Both the position numbers and the translations under genes were made by a program. Below the pieces are notes generated by a model that was given only the letters and a program-made list of their open reading frames with translations, was not told the origin of the DNA and did not search any database. Of a stretch of DNA of 64,000 nucleotides, positions 18,428 to 28,187 are shown in pieces (position 1 is the stretch's first letter; each line of letters opens with the position of its first letter). The DNA lies in the NCBI GenBank assembly GCA_965205685.1, contig OZ242174.1:248001-312000 (forward strand). Direction: 5' to 3'. The stretch comes from WTFY01 sp965205685 (GTDB lineage Bacteria; Pseudomonadota; Gammaproteobacteria; UBA4575).

Positions 18428-18886
18428 GGGTTATGGGGCTAGTGTAATGAAGTTAGAGTGACCAAGATTCACATCAGATCGTGTCCAGGCGCACTTCAAC
18501 AAGCTGCCCTGTCTGCATGCTTAATGGTGTTCGTAGCATGCAATCGGATTCCTTCGACATTCAAGGAGCGAACTGTACAGCATTGGTCTTCTGTAAGCCA
18601 CGCACCCGTGGGGAATCCGTTTGCAGGATGATACAGATAAAACGGGGTTTGGACAGAACTTATTATGGGTGGAGTTCAGGTTTTCAGGTGATGAGAATGT
18701 CCAGGTATATAAATACCAGGCGCTTAGGGGCGGTGGAAAGCTACCTACCGTGTAGCCTGATCAGAGGGTCCGGATCACCGCCCATTAGGAAATGCAAGAA
18801 GCCATTCAAATTTACTTTTGGGCATCCCCGTTTGTCTGCCTGATTTTGCAGGCCTTTCAGTTTCGGGCCCCAATTTTGTGATGGGC
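18428..18886. other. intergenic region upstream of Slam gene
   Basis: About 460 bases with no convincing gene; a 120-codon plus-strand frame there lacks similarity or a ribosome site. It must contain the Slam gene's own promoter, since a terminator separates it from the upstream lipoprotein gene. Confidence 0.4.
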
Positions 18887-18917
18887 AAAAAAAGAGGGTG
18901 GCAGATCTGCCACCCTC
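18887..18917 (-). terminator. rho-independent terminator of the TbpB-like lipoprotein gene
   Basis: A fully self-complementary 24-base stretch at 18894-18917 (arms GAGGGTGGCA and TGCCACCCTC around GATC). On the minus strand it is followed by seven T at 18893-18887. It lies 47 bases past the stop of the gene at 18965-20713. Confidence 0.9.
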
Positions 18918-18964
18918 GTCTGGAAGCTCGAGTAAGAAATCAGTCTATCTTCAAACGACTATTC

Positions 18965-20713
18965 CTAGTCCTTTCTGGCTCCAAAACCTCCAGCAACAAG
19001 ACCGTTGCCGAAGTTGGCGTTAAACTCGCCGACTACGGTGTGCGGTGCTGTGGGCGTAGTGCCACCCTGACCATCAGGCATCGTATTCGGCCCATAGAAC
19101 GTGGCGCTCCACGCTGCAGGGTCACCGCCGCCAGTAGCTCCATCTGTACTAGTAACAGTGGCAGCGCCGGTATCGATACTGCCCTGCAGGTTGACCGACC
19201 AAGTGTTCGCCTCTCCGTTGGAGAGTTCGAAGTCGTTGATGGTGCCTGTGAGCGTGTTCAGCAGGTTTGGTGCGATGGTACCTGTGCTATCCGTATCAGA
19301 TACGGGCACTTGTCCAAAAACCGCATTCAACACTACATCTGCCGTGAAGTGGCCCGACGTGGCCGTATCAACTGAGCCGTCCATCTCATCGTAGGTTTCC
19401 CTCACGTATACGCCAACAGCACCGCCCTCATAGGTTGCCCTGCCCGTGACAGAAGCAACACTACTTGTGGCAGCTACCGAAGAACCAGCGAAGGTCTGGA
19501 CCTCGTCGTAAGTAATCGCACCATCACTGTCAGTGGTCCTCTGGAGCCAGAAGCCGTAGTGCAGGTAGTCGTAGTCCGGCTGGTCGGTGGTTGCACCCTC
19601 AGCAGGGATAAAGATCCAATCATTATTATTGGATACTGCGCTAACCACACCCATGGTGTTGACCGTGGCCGTACAAGCGGCGGCTGCATTACACCTGTAG
19701 ACGCCTGGTGTATCGTTAAAAGTTCCCATGATTTCGGCGGCATCCCGCGACTCGTCTACATCCGTCGTACTGGTGTCGTCTTCCACCATATGCTGGAAGC
19801 TAAGTATAGTGGTTCCTACCGTTCCAGCGGGCGCAGCAAATTCACTGGCTTTAACCATGCCGATGTTGTCGGAATCAATGCCTAGTGCTTCAAAATCAGC
19901 AGCATCGTCATCGGTACTGACGTCAAACGCCTGGGGCGTATCTCCAGCTAAGTTGGACTCCCACATCGCGAACGGCACGGGCTTGGGAGCCTCAATGTCT
20001 GTGCTGACTATCGCGACTTCTACCATCTGGTTACCGTCTGCATCCGCATCATGTGTGCGGGTATGCATAGTGCGTCCGTCACCAAAATCCATGGCCTCCA
20101 TGAATGTTTCGTTGTCATCTGCAGTGGCACCCTCAACAACGATCGAAGTGTCGCCGTACTCGATCTCCACGTTGTATTCGCCAGCAACCTGGCCGTCCGT
20201 AGGTGCGCCAGTACCACCGAGTCCTTCGTCATCCGTAGCTGCTACAGCAGCCTCAGCCTCGATGGCCTCCCTTTTCGTACCTGCCGCTTTAGTTGCAGCC
20301 GCTATAGCAGCCATCCTTTCTTCCTCTCGTCTATCTATAGAGGCTTGGGATTCCGCAGCTGTTGCAGCGCCACCAGTGGATGTAGCCGTTCCATCAGCAG
20401 CTACCACTACTGAGCAAGCTTCTCCGCCAGCTGGACATGTGAATGTGATGTCGCCAATATCTGCGGTCATACCAGCAGCAATATCAGCCATTCCTGCCGT
20501 GGCATCAACACCAGATGGCAGTGTCACATCATGAGTTGTTGGGGGCGTTACCTCGTCCATACAGTTAGGCGGAGTACCTGTTTGCCCAGCCGGGCACATC
20601 TCCGGCGTCTCCGGCGTCGAACTGCCGCCACCGCCACCGCCGCAGCCATACATCACCATGGATACTGCGATAAACAAGCATGCAGCCAATAATTTATGAG
20701 AAAGTGTAGACAT
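18965..20713 (-). CDS. large TbpB-like surface lipoprotein next to Slam
   Basis: 582 residues. A lipobox-like VMYGC is followed by a run of six Gly and SS, a short Cys-bearing segment, and an Ala/Glu-rich region around residues 110-165. A long acidic beta-rich body follows. The C-terminus has the TbpB-type barrel blocks VTGRATYEGGAVGVYV, ATFYGPN, HTVVGEFNANFGN and terminal GGFGARKD. AAGGGAG lies eight bases before the ATG. It has its own terminator and lies upstream of Slam, as clients often do. Very low Lys and high Asp/Thr/Ala suggest an exposed halophile- or marine-type surface protein. Ligand unknown. Confidence 0.75.
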   Translation of the reverse strand: MSTLSHKLLAACLFIAVSMVMYGCGGGGGGSSTPETPEMCPAGQTGTPPNCMDEVTPPTTHDVTLPSGVDATAGMADIAAGMTADIGDITFTCPAGGEACSVVVAADGTATSTGGAATAAESQASIDRREEERMAAIAAATKAAGTKREAIEAEAAVAATDDEGLGGTGAPTDGQVAGEYNVEIEYGDTSIVVEGATADDNETFMEAMDFGDGRTMHTRTHDADADGNQMVEVAIVSTDIEAPKPVPFAMWESNLAGDTPQAFDVSTDDDAADFEALGIDSDNIGMVKASEFAAPAGTVGTTILSFQHMVEDDTSTTDVDESRDAAEIMGTFNDTPGVYRCNAAAACTATVNTMGVVSAVSNNNDWIFIPAEGATTDQPDYDYLHYGFWLQRTTDSDGAITYDEVQTFAGSSVAATSSVASVTGRATYEGGAVGVYVRETYDEMDGSVDTATSGHFTADVVLNAVFGQVPVSDTDSTGTIAPNLLNTLTGTINDFELSNGEANTWSVNLQGSIDTGAATVTSTDGATGGGDPAAWSATFYGPNTMPDGQGGTTPTAPHTVVGEFNANFGNGLVAGGFGARKD

Positions 20714-21415
20714 CTTTCGAAGCTCCCTTACTTGAATTAATAGGCCTATTGTTTAACCTAACGATTGTAAAAGCACACACCCCAACGCCCGAACTTCCCC
20801 GAACGGTAAGAGTGCCTGTATGATTTTATGCCAAATCTACATCGTCTCCAGACATACTGCAACCACTTTTTTAGAGAAGTAATCCCGTAATAAATGGCTT
20901 ATTTAGCGTATTGCAGGCAGTTTGTAAGGAATCGAATGTTATTTGACTGGGCCTCTTTACCCACGCGCATTATACCTTTCTGTTTCCTATTTTCACACCC
21001 TCAAGGGCAAGGCATAAATGATAGGAAGTCGAACTGAGTTCTGTGCTAGAGATGTTTCATTACACATTCTTAAAGCTGATTCAAAAAATGACGGTCGTGA
21101 GAGGACTCAATCTGCAGGAGATCTGTGTAAAGAATGCTGCGAATCCAGTGTCAACTGAATGAAAGGTTGTATTCAGACTTTGATGCGCTTGCAAAAGTCA
21201 CAGCCTGCACACCGAGCAGGACTGTGGTGTCATACCATTCGTGGCTTGTTACTAGCCAATCGTTGAGCCTAAGGTTCTTTCTACGAGGTACCAATGAACT
21301 GAGAGTGTGGCTATGGGTATAATCCCATGGCTCTCACATAGCATCTACCGTGTGTGCAGTCTCGATCACCTGTCTGCCCACGGTTTACATTTCACCGCCG
21401 CTTGCTGGACCTGTT
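20714..21415. other. 702-base intergenic region
   Basis: A+T-richer than the flanking genes, with no convincing gene on either strand. It must hold the divergent promoters of the lipoprotein gene and of pip. A 62-codon frame at 21134-21322 lacks support. Confidence 0.4.
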
Positions 21416-22366
21416 ATGGAACTGTTGTCACTTTACCCAGAGATCGAACCGTACCGGGAGTTCCAGGTCAAGGTATCTGGCTTACACACATTGAGTGTCG
21501 AGGAGAGCGGCAATCCCAAAGGGGCACCCGTGGTATTCCTGCATGGCGGCCCGGGTGCCGCCTGCGAGCCCTTTCACCGAAGGTTTTTCTCCCCCGATCG
21601 CTGTCGCATCATCCTGTTTGACCAGCGCGGCTGCGGGCGCTCGACTCCGCATGCGGAACTGCAGGAGAACACCACGCAAGACTTGGTGGGGGATATCGAG
21701 CGCATCCGCGAACACCTCGGTATTCAGTCCTGGCTCGTCTTCGGCGGCTCTTGGGGCTCCACCTTGGGCCTTGCCTATGCACAGACCCACCCAGAGCGTG
21801 TCACGGGACTCGTTTTGCGAGGAATCTTCCTGTGCCGCAAACAGGACATCCAGTGGTTCTACCAGAACGGGGCCGGGCGCATCCATCCCGAGTTGTGGCA
21901 GGAATACGTCAAGGTCATCCCGGAAGACGAACGAGGCGACATGGTGAGTGCCTACTACCGGCGCCTCACCTCCGAGGACCCTGCCGTACGGGGCGAGGCT
22001 GCACGCGCCTGGTCGCTGTGGGAGGGCAGCACCTCGAACCTCAAGCCCAGGGATTCGGTGATCGAGCATTTCTCGGATGAGGCTACGGCCCTGAGCCTGG
22101 CCCGGATCGAATGCCACTACTTCATGCACGACTCCTTCCTGCGTGAAAACCAGCTGCTTGAGGATGCCCATAAACTCAGGGACATCCCCGGGGTCATCGT
22201 GCACGGGCGCTATGACGTGGTGTGCCCGATCGAGCAGGCCTTTGCCCTGCACCAGGCTTGGCCCGAGGCCGAGTATGTCATTTGTCCGACCTCGGGACAT
22301 TCAGCGGCCGAACCCGAGATCGTCGATGCGCTGGTGCGTGCCGTACAAAAGCTCACGCGAACCTGA
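21416..22366 (+). CDS. pip: proline iminopeptidase (alpha/beta hydrolase, S33)
   Basis: 316 residues. Releases N-terminal proline from peptides in the cytoplasm. The oxyanion motif HGGPGAACEPFHRRFF, DQRGCGRSTPH and the nucleophile elbow GGSWGS are characteristic. The acid (HGRYDVVCP) and the catalytic His (SGHSAAEPE) follow near the C-terminus. ATG 21416 gives the family start MELLSLYPEIEPY; earlier in-frame codons are not conserved. Same strand as dtd and the his genes but probably its own unit. Confidence 0.94.
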   Translation: MELLSLYPEIEPYREFQVKVSGLHTLSVEESGNPKGAPVVFLHGGPGAACEPFHRRFFSPDRCRIILFDQRGCGRSTPHAELQENTTQDLVGDIERIREHLGIQSWLVFGGSWGSTLGLAYAQTHPERVTGLVLRGIFLCRKQDIQWFYQNGAGRIHPELWQEYVKVIPEDERGDMVSAYYRRLTSEDPAVRGEAARAWSLWEGSTSNLKPRDSVIEHFSDEATALSLARIECHYFMHDSFLRENQLLEDAHKLRDIPGVIVHGRYDVVCPIEQAFALHQAWPEAEYVICPTSGHSAAEPEIVDALVRAVQKLTRT

Positions 22367-22415
22367 ACGACATGGCCGTTGAATTCATGCGCACCGCACC
22401 TCGTTTGATTCTTAA

Positions 22416-22853
22416 ATGATCGCACTGCTGCAACGGGTACAAAGCGCAAGTGTTGTCGTCGAGGAGAACACCGTGGCAAACATTGGGCCGGGACTGCTGG
22501 TCTATGCGGCCCTGCAGCACGACGATGATGAACAGACCCTTTCTCGCATGGCGGACAAAGTGCTCGCCTACCGCCTGTTCGACGACGGTACTGGGCGCAT
22601 GAATCAAAGCGTCCTGGATGTACAGGGCGAGGTGCTGCTCGTGCCCCAGTTCACGCTCGCCGCCGACACCCGCAAGGGCCTGCGCGCCAGTTTCTCGAAA
22701 GCTGCGGAGCCTTCGCTCGCCGCCGGGCTGTTTGATCGTTTTTCAGACAATCTCCGAAAAAACTGTGCTAAAGTGCAAACCGGTATATTCGGTGCCTGCA
22801 TGCAGGTGCACTCGGTCAACGACGGGCCGGTGACGTTCTGGCTCGAAGTATAA
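22416..22853 (+). CDS. dtd: D-aminoacyl-tRNA deacylase
   Basis: 145 residues, the usual length. Hydrolyses D-amino acids mischarged on tRNA. The family blocks are MIALLQRVQSASVVVE at the start, LLVPQFTLAADTRKGLRASF (the SQFTL loop, here PQFTL) and the C-terminal VNDGPVTFWLE with the Gly-Pro dyad motif. It lies 49 bases after pip and 53 before hisB. Confidence 0.95.
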   Translation: MIALLQRVQSASVVVEENTVANIGPGLLVYAALQHDDDEQTLSRMADKVLAYRLFDDGTGRMNQSVLDVQGEVLLVPQFTLAADTRKGLRASFSKAAEPSLAAGLFDRFSDNLRKNCAKVQTGIFGACMQVHSVNDGPVTFWLEV

Positions 22854-22906
22854 TTACTGGCAATACAACACCACTTTTCTCTGAACCCTTTCCTGGACCT
22901 TCAGCC

Positions 22907-23500
22907 GTGAGCACGCGATCCGCCAGTGTTGAACGCAATACCCGCGAGACACAAATCAAGATCTGCCTGGATCTCGACGGGCGCGGCCAATCCAAATTGG
23001 AGACCGGCCTACCGTTTTTCGAGCACATGCTCGACCAGGTGGCCCGCCACGGCATGCTCGACCTCGACATCGATGCAAAGGGCGACCTCGAGATCGATGC
23101 GCACCACACCGTCGAGGACGTCGGTATCGTGCTCGGCCAGGCCTTTGCCAAGGCGATCGGCGACAAGCAGGGCATCAAGCGCTACGGGCACGCCTACGTG
23201 CCGCTCGATGAGGCGCTCTCAAGAGTCGTGGTGGATTTCTCTGGGCGACCGGGCCTTGAGTTCCGGGTGAGTTTCCCGCGTGCACGGGTCGGGGACTTCG
23301 ATGTCGACCTCACGCACGAGTTCTTCCAGGGGTTCGTCAACCATGCCGGGGTCACCCTGCACGTCGACAACATCTCGGGGGACAACTCCCACCACATCGC
23401 CGAGACCGTGTTCAAGGCCTTCGGGCGTGCGCTTCGCATGGCCTCGAGTCTGGATGATCGTCTGGAGGGGGAGATCCCGTCCACCAAGGGCAGCCTGTGA
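22907..23500 (+). CDS. hisB: imidazoleglycerol-phosphate dehydratase
   Basis: 197 residues, stand-alone dehydratase form. Sixth step of histidine biosynthesis, a di-manganese enzyme. The metal-binding His/Glu motifs FEHMLDQVARHG, DAHHTVEDVG and DNSHHIAETVFKAFGRAL are complete. Starts at GTG 22907. First gene of a hisB-hisH-hisA run. Confidence 0.97.
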   Translation: MSTRSASVERNTRETQIKICLDLDGRGQSKLETGLPFFEHMLDQVARHGMLDLDIDAKGDLEIDAHHTVEDVGIVLGQAFAKAIGDKQGIKRYGHAYVPLDEALSRVVVDFSGRPGLEFRVSFPRARVGDFDVDLTHEFFQGFVNHAGVTLHVDNISGDNSHHIAETVFKAFGRALRMASSLDDRLEGEIPSTKGSL

Positions 23501-23535
23501 GTATGCGGGCTTTCGCATGAGCCCCGATAACGAAG

Positions 23536-24195
23536 ATGCAGCAGATCGCGATTATTGATTACGGTATCGGAAATCTCTATTCTGTGATCAAGGCGCTAGA
23601 GCACGTGGCCGGCCCGACCGACCGCGTATTTACGACCTCAAACCCCGAGGCGATAGATGCCTGCGACCGGGCGGTTTTTCCCGGCCAGGGGGCGGCTCAG
23701 GACTGTATGCAGGCGTTGAAAGTGCATGGGCTGGAGGAGGTCGTGCTTTCTGTGGCGCGCAACAAGCCGTTTCTCGGCATCTGCATGGGCATGCAGGTGC
23801 TGATGCGAAACAGCGAGGAAAACCAGGGCACCGGATGCCTGGCATTGTATGAAGGCAGCGTGAAGTATTTCGGTGATCATGTTTCCGTGGGTGCGGGCGC
23901 GGGCCGTTACAAGGTTCCGCACATGGGCTGGAACGCCGTTCGCCAGGACCAGCCCCACCCGCTCTGGGAAGGCATCGCACCCAACAGTTATTTCTATTTC
24001 GTGCACAGCTATTTCGTCGCCTGCGAGGATCCTGCATTGGTGGCCGGCACCACCGACTACGGTCTGCCGTTTACCTCCGCGATCGCCAAGGACAATGTTT
24101 TTGCCATGCAGTGCCATCCGGAGAAAAGTGCCAGCGCAGGCCTTCGCCTGCTATCGAACTTCATGTTCTGGGACGGGGAGTCTGGCTGCCACTGA
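23536..24195 (+). CDS. hisH: imidazole glycerol phosphate synthase, glutaminase subunit
   Basis: 219 residues. Hydrolyses glutamine and channels ammonia to HisF. The nucleophile is Cys83 in GICMGMQVL, and the partner His and Glu lie in QCHPEKS. N-terminus IAIIDYGIGNLYSV is typical. Its synthase partner HisF is encoded 3.2 kb away, beyond hisA and an insertion. Confidence 0.97.
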   Translation: MQQIAIIDYGIGNLYSVIKALEHVAGPTDRVFTTSNPEAIDACDRAVFPGQGAAQDCMQALKVHGLEEVVLSVARNKPFLGICMGMQVLMRNSEENQGTGCLALYEGSVKYFGDHVSVGAGAGRYKVPHMGWNAVRQDQPHPLWEGIAPNSYFYFVHSYFVACEDPALVAGTTDYGLPFTSAIAKDNVFAMQCHPEKSASAGLRLLSNFMFWDGESGCH

Positions 24196-24207
24196 GAGAT
24201 TTTCGCG

Positions 24208-24945
24208 ATGATGGTCATCCCTGCAATCGATCTCAAGGACGGCAAGTGCGTGCGCCTTCGCCAGGGCGCCATGGATGATGTCACCGTGTTCTCCGAGGAC
24301 CCGGTGGCGATAGCGGACCGCTGGGTCGAGGAAGGTGCAAGACGACTGCACATTGTCGACCTCGACGGCGCATCTGCCGGTGCGCCCCGCAATGCCTCCA
24401 TCATCCAGGCGATTGCTGAGAAACATCCCGACATCCCGATCCAGGCGGGCGGCGGCATCCGTGACGAGGACACCGTACAGGCATATCTGGACATCGGCGT
24501 GCAGTACGTCATCATCGGCACGCGCGCGGTCAGTGCCCCGCACTTCGTCAACGACCTGTGCTTGGAGTTCCCCGGACACATCATCGTCGGGCTGGACGCA
24601 AGAGACGGCAAGGTCGCGATCGACGGCTGGTCGAAGCTCTCGAACCACGACGCCATCGACATGGCGCAGCATTTCGAGGCTGACGGTGTGGCCGCCATCG
24701 TCTTCACCGACATCAGCCGCGACGGCATGATGCAGGGCATGAACGTCGAGTCCACGGTGGAGCTTGCCAGCAACATCCACATCCCGGTGATCGCCTCCGG
24801 CGGGGTGACCGACGAGGCGGACATCAAGCGCCTATGCGAGTCCGACGAAGAAGGCATTGTTGGAGTGATCGTCGGGCGCGCTTTGTATGAAGGTACCATT
24901 GAGCTCGCCCATGCGCAGGCCTTGGCCGATGAGGCCGGTAGCTGA
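24208..24945 (+). CDS. hisA: ProFAR isomerase
   Basis: 245 residues, a (beta/alpha)8 barrel that isomerises ProFAR to PRFAR. The catalytic Asp lies in IPAIDLKDGKCVRLRQG. The phosphate-binding repeats QAGGGIRDEDTV and ASGGVTDEADI are intact. It is 12 bases after hisH. The following hisF, normally adjacent, begins 2.4 kb later. Confidence 0.97.
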   Translation: MMVIPAIDLKDGKCVRLRQGAMDDVTVFSEDPVAIADRWVEEGARRLHIVDLDGASAGAPRNASIIQAIAEKHPDIPIQAGGGIRDEDTVQAYLDIGVQYVIIGTRAVSAPHFVNDLCLEFPGHIIVGLDARDGKVAIDGWSKLSNHDAIDMAQHFEADGVAAIVFTDISRDGMMQGMNVESTVELASNIHIPVIASGGVTDEADIKRLCESDEEGIVGVIVGRALYEGTIELAHAQALADEAGS

Positions 24946-25512
24946 GTCCGTAAAGACACAATGATAGTGAACAGCGGCAAAGACCCTGCAATGTGCAGTT
25001 GAGTCTTGCTATGTCTAAGATTCGCGCCGACAGATTTTGTAGATGAACCGGCTGAGACATGAAATGGATGTGCAAATGTCCATCTTCACGTTAAATCCCG
25101 TCCCCGACCCGCGACGAAGTACGACCCCTAGCACGGCGGTAGAGTAAAGTGATTGAGCTGACACCGAGGTGACGTTGCTCAGAAGGGGGGAGTAGACCTG
25201 CCAATTGCACTACATCGTGCCGTAACTTGCATACGCTGTGGCATCCCGCGTCATCGGCTCGTGCTATGCATGCATAGTCCTTCTCGGTGTGTGCGACAAC
25301 GCAAATGGCATCAATCCGGCATGCGCGTCACCTTTACCTGTTGTGAGGAAGACGTACATGTGCCGAATGTCCCGAACTGCTCTGCATCCAAGTGACAGTA
25401 GAGTATTCTCACAAAAGATTTTTGTAACATTAGCGTAGGGTAATCCCTAGTGCTAGCAGATCGCCTGAATTCAGTGTTGGGAAACGAGTATCTTTACTAG
25501 GAGACAAAAACA
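24946..25512. other. non-coding left part of an insertion between hisA and hisF
   Basis: 567 bases, A+T-richer than the his genes, with no convincing gene. AGGAGA shortly before 25513 serves the next small gene. Confidence 0.4.
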
Positions 25513-25917
25513 ATGGTCATAAAGTACATAGAAGGGTTAAGTCACGCTAAATGGTCAGTCAGAGTCGTATCAGCATTAGTGCTGCTCTCGGTTGTTTTCA
25601 GCGCGGGCTATTACGTGCGCGGGCAAGGCTGGGGACTGTTGGGAGAAGACGATTTAAATTGGGTACCGAGACTGGATATCCCAGCAGACTGGTTGCTGGC
25701 ATTCTCGGGTTTCTCATCTGAGGGTGAACGCTACTTTTTCATCTGCGATGTTGGCATGAAGTCTCTTGCAGATTTGTCTGTCTCACGAGTAGCGACGATA
25801 GGACCTGAAAAAGGCTCTAAAATCAGACTGAATCCAATGTCGCCAGAAGAACAGAGAGCGGTGCAAGCACGATTGGAGCGAAGCTGTATGATCATAAACA
25901 AGTATCGAGAAAACTAA
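25513..25917 (+). CDS. hypothetical single-pass membrane protein
   Basis: 134 residues with one transmembrane segment at about 16-34 (VRVVSALVLLSVVFSAGYYV) and a basic start, suggesting a cytoplasm-in, periplasm-out anchor. The outer part has two Cys (FICDVG, RSCMIIN). I recognise no family. AGGAGA before the ATG supports expression. It lies in DNA inserted between hisA and hisF. Confidence 0.55.
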   Translation: MVIKYIEGLSHAKWSVRVVSALVLLSVVFSAGYYVRGQGWGLLGEDDLNWVPRLDIPADWLLAFSGFSSEGERYFFICDVGMKSLADLSVSRVATIGPEKGSKIRLNPMSPEEQRAVQARLERSCMIINKYREN

Positions 25918-26532
25918 CTCGGCATATCAGTCCCTCCAATTCTCCAAGGCCCGATTTTCCTGAATTCTGGATTGCCTGCGCAGATTCTCCCATAGTGTGT
26001 TCCGTGCACATGGGCAGGTAGCGGCCCGGTTGGGAAAGCGTATCGCGCGGTTGTCATCGATCATCTCCGTGGACGGAATCAGAATGGATGCCGAGCTCCG
26101 TCAGGAGGGAGTTGCCGGTCGGAACGTCGAGGACGAATTCCAGATGGAACATGGCGGCGCCCAAATCGCGGCAGTCGCTATTCTGCATGAGATGGTTCTT
26201 GTGATCCGGAACACATAGAATTTTAAGCACTTTGAACTCCAGTTGTTTACCCCCTGGTCTGTGGGCTAAACCAACATTAATCTGGACCCTGTCCCTGCAG
26301 GACTCGATGACCACGAAAACCTGAAGGTAAGCCCAGCGATAGAAGCCGGTGTAACATGCCACACAGGCACATTGGAAGAAATTGCCATGCCGGTGAAAGA
26401 TAAGCCACTTGAGAAACGTGGCCCTTGTGAGAAACGAAGTTCAAACTAGGCGGTGTCCCTGTCGTGTCCCTACAGCGCAGTAAGCTCCCTGTTGCGCAAC
26501 ACGGAATACTTGTCTATCATGGAGCGTGAGCC
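25918..26532. other. non-coding, possibly decayed DNA upstream of higBA
   Basis: 615 bases without a supported gene. Overlapping short frames on both strands (for example 26362-26054 minus) have no ribosome site or recognisable similarity. Probably decayed accessory DNA plus the promoter of the toxin-antitoxin pair. Confidence 0.35.
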
Positions 26533-26814
26533 ATGATTAAGAGTTTTAAGCACAAGGGGCTGGAAAAATTCTTTACGAAAGGCAACACGGCTGGAATCCA
26601 GCCAGATCATGCAACGAAAATCAGTGATCGGCTGGCTTTCCTCAATGCAGCCACCGTGATCGAGGATATCAACAAACCGGGTTATCGGCTGCACCGACTC
26701 AAAGGGGACCTGAAGGGGTTCTGGGCGATAGATGTATCCGGGAACTGGCGGATCGTTTTCAAATTTGAAGATGGCGATGCTTACGTAGTGAACTATGAGG
26801 ATTATCACTGGTGA
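26533..26814 (+). CDS. higB: HigB/RelE-fold toxin, second module
   Basis: 93 residues, standard HigB length. Blocks are IKSFKHKGLEKFF, LAFLNAATVIEDINKPGYRLHRLKG and GFWAIDVSGNWRIVFKFEDGDAYVVNYEDYH, the RelE-like mRNA-interferase fold. It overlaps the antitoxin gene by four bases. Not closely similar to the higB at 6208, so an independent acquisition. Confidence 0.9.
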   Translation: MIKSFKHKGLEKFFTKGNTAGIQPDHATKISDRLAFLNAATVIEDINKPGYRLHRLKGDLKGFWAIDVSGNWRIVFKFEDGDAYVVNYEDYHW

Positions 26815-27116
26815 CGTTTCAGCAACATGACCCACCACACCCGGGTGCTTTGATCCGGCGCACGTACATTGAGCCGTTCGCAGAAATTACCGCGAATAAA
26901 GTCGCCGACCAACTCGGTGTTGCACACAGCACCTTCAGCCGCTTGTTGAACGGTGTTGCAGGAGTCTCGCCTGAAATGGCTGTGCGGCTGTCCAGGGTTT
27001 TGGGTGGCTCCGCAGAAAGCTGGCTTACCTTGCAGGAGAGCTACGATCTGTGGAAAGCGCGCCAATCGGTAGATACAAAGGCATTGACGCCGATTGATTT
27101 CAGCGAAGTCGCTTGA
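26811..27116 (+). CDS. higA: HigA-family antitoxin, second module
   Basis: 101 residues with an XRE helix-turn-helix: HPGALIRRTYIEP, KVADQLGVAHSTFSRLLNG and VSPEMAVRLSRVLGGSAESWL are the HigA signature. It starts at GTG 26811, within the toxin's last codons (GTGA overlap). It neutralises HigB and represses the operon. Confidence 0.92.
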   Translation: MTFQQHDPPHPGALIRRTYIEPFAEITANKVADQLGVAHSTFSRLLNGVAGVSPEMAVRLSRVLGGSAESWLTLQESYDLWKARQSVDTKALTPIDFSEVA

Positions 27117-27323
27117 GCCCTTGTTCTTGCTCCCGAGAGCCTGTCTGCACGAGTGCCTTCTAGGGTGTCCGTTCGTTGCTGAGAATGTGAAGCATGCGAG
27201 GCTGGCTTGGCGCCGGCCGGCAGGACACGATATTTTCCGGTTGGCTGTGCTGTTTCAGGCTTTTTGCCTGTAGCATCAACCTGGCTTTCGAAGAAATTGC
27301 AGTTTAGCCGCAGGCTCGAAGTA

Positions 27324-27329
27324 TATAAT
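27324..27329 (+). promoter_or_regulatory. -10 element candidate for hisF
   Basis: A TATAAT lies 31 bases before the hisF start, but no convincing -35 box stands at the right distance. If real, it would give hisF its own promoter now that an insertion separates it from hisBHA. Confidence 0.35.
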
Positions 27330-27357
27330 TCCCCTGGATTTCACACCTCGCCCAATC

Positions 27358-28131
27358 ATGTCACTCGCCAAACGCATCATCCCCTGCCTGGACGTTGATG
27401 CCGGTCGCGTGGTCAAGGGCGTGCAGTTCGTCGACATCCGCGATGCCGGGGACCCGGTCGAGGTGGCCCGGCGCTATGACGCCGAGGGGGCAGACGAGAT
27501 CACCTTCCTCGACATCACCGCAAGCTCGGATGAGCGCGACACCATGGTGCACGTGGTCGAGCAGGTGGCCGCCCAGGTATTCATCCCGCTGACCGTGGGC
27601 GGAGGCATCCGCAAGCTAGAGGACATCCGCACCCTGCTCAATGCCGGGGCCGACAAGGTCGCCATCAATACCGCGGCGGTGTTCAACCCCGAGTTCGTGC
27701 AAAAAGCCAGTGACAAGACCGGTTCGCAGTGCATCGTGGTCGCCATCGATGCCAAGCGCGTGAGCGGCGAGGGGGAGGTGCTACGCTGGGAACTCTTCAC
27801 CCACGGCGGGCGAAAGCCGACCGGCATCGAGGCGATCGGCTGGGCTAGGAAGATGGAAGCGCTCGGGGCCGGCGAGATCCTGCTGACCAGCATGGACCGC
27901 GATGGCACCAAGGCCGGGTTTGATCTTGAACTCACGCGCGCGGTCAGCGAGGCCGTCGGGATTCCCGTGATCGCCTCCGGCGGGGTTGGCACCCTGGAGC
28001 ATCTTGCCGAGGGCGTCACCGAGGGCTGTGCCGATGCGGTGCTGGCTGCGAGCATCTTTCATTTCGCGGAATACACCATCGGCGAGGCCAAGGCCTACAT
28101 GGCCTCGAAAGGCATCGTGGTGCGTCCCTGA
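27358..28131 (+). CDS. hisF: imidazole glycerol phosphate synthase, cyclase subunit
   Basis: 257 residues, (beta/alpha)8 barrel that closes the imidazole ring with ammonia from HisH. The catalytic Asp is in PCLDVDAGRVVKGVQF, and the repeats TVGGGIRKLEDI and ASGGVGTLEHL bind phosphate. Separated from hisBHA by a 2.4 kb insertion and from hisE by a HipBA pair. Confidence 0.97.
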   Translation: MSLAKRIIPCLDVDAGRVVKGVQFVDIRDAGDPVEVARRYDAEGADEITFLDITASSDERDTMVHVVEQVAAQVFIPLTVGGGIRKLEDIRTLLNAGADKVAINTAAVFNPEFVQKASDKTGSQCIVVAIDAKRVSGEGEVLRWELFTHGGRKPTGIEAIGWARKMEALGAGEILLTSMDRDGTKAGFDLELTRAVSEAVGIPVIASGGVGTLEHLAEGVTEGCADAVLAASIFHFAEYTIGEAKAYMASKGIVVRP

Positions 28132-28133
28132 TA

Positions 28134-28163
28134 CAGGACCCGGCCGAAGGCCGCAGTGTCCTG
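28134..28163. terminator. hairpin between convergent hisF and hipA
   Basis: Outer stem CAGGAC/GTCCTG with inner stem CGGCC-GAA-GGCCG, two bases past the hisF stop. No T-run follows, so termination is an inference from its position between convergent genes. Confidence 0.4.
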
Positions 28164-28187
28164 GCGATGATTTCTCCGTGAGGCAGG

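Noticed and set aside
18481..18843. 120-codon plus-strand frame upstream of Slam
   Set aside because: Irregular composition, no ribosome site and no similarity.
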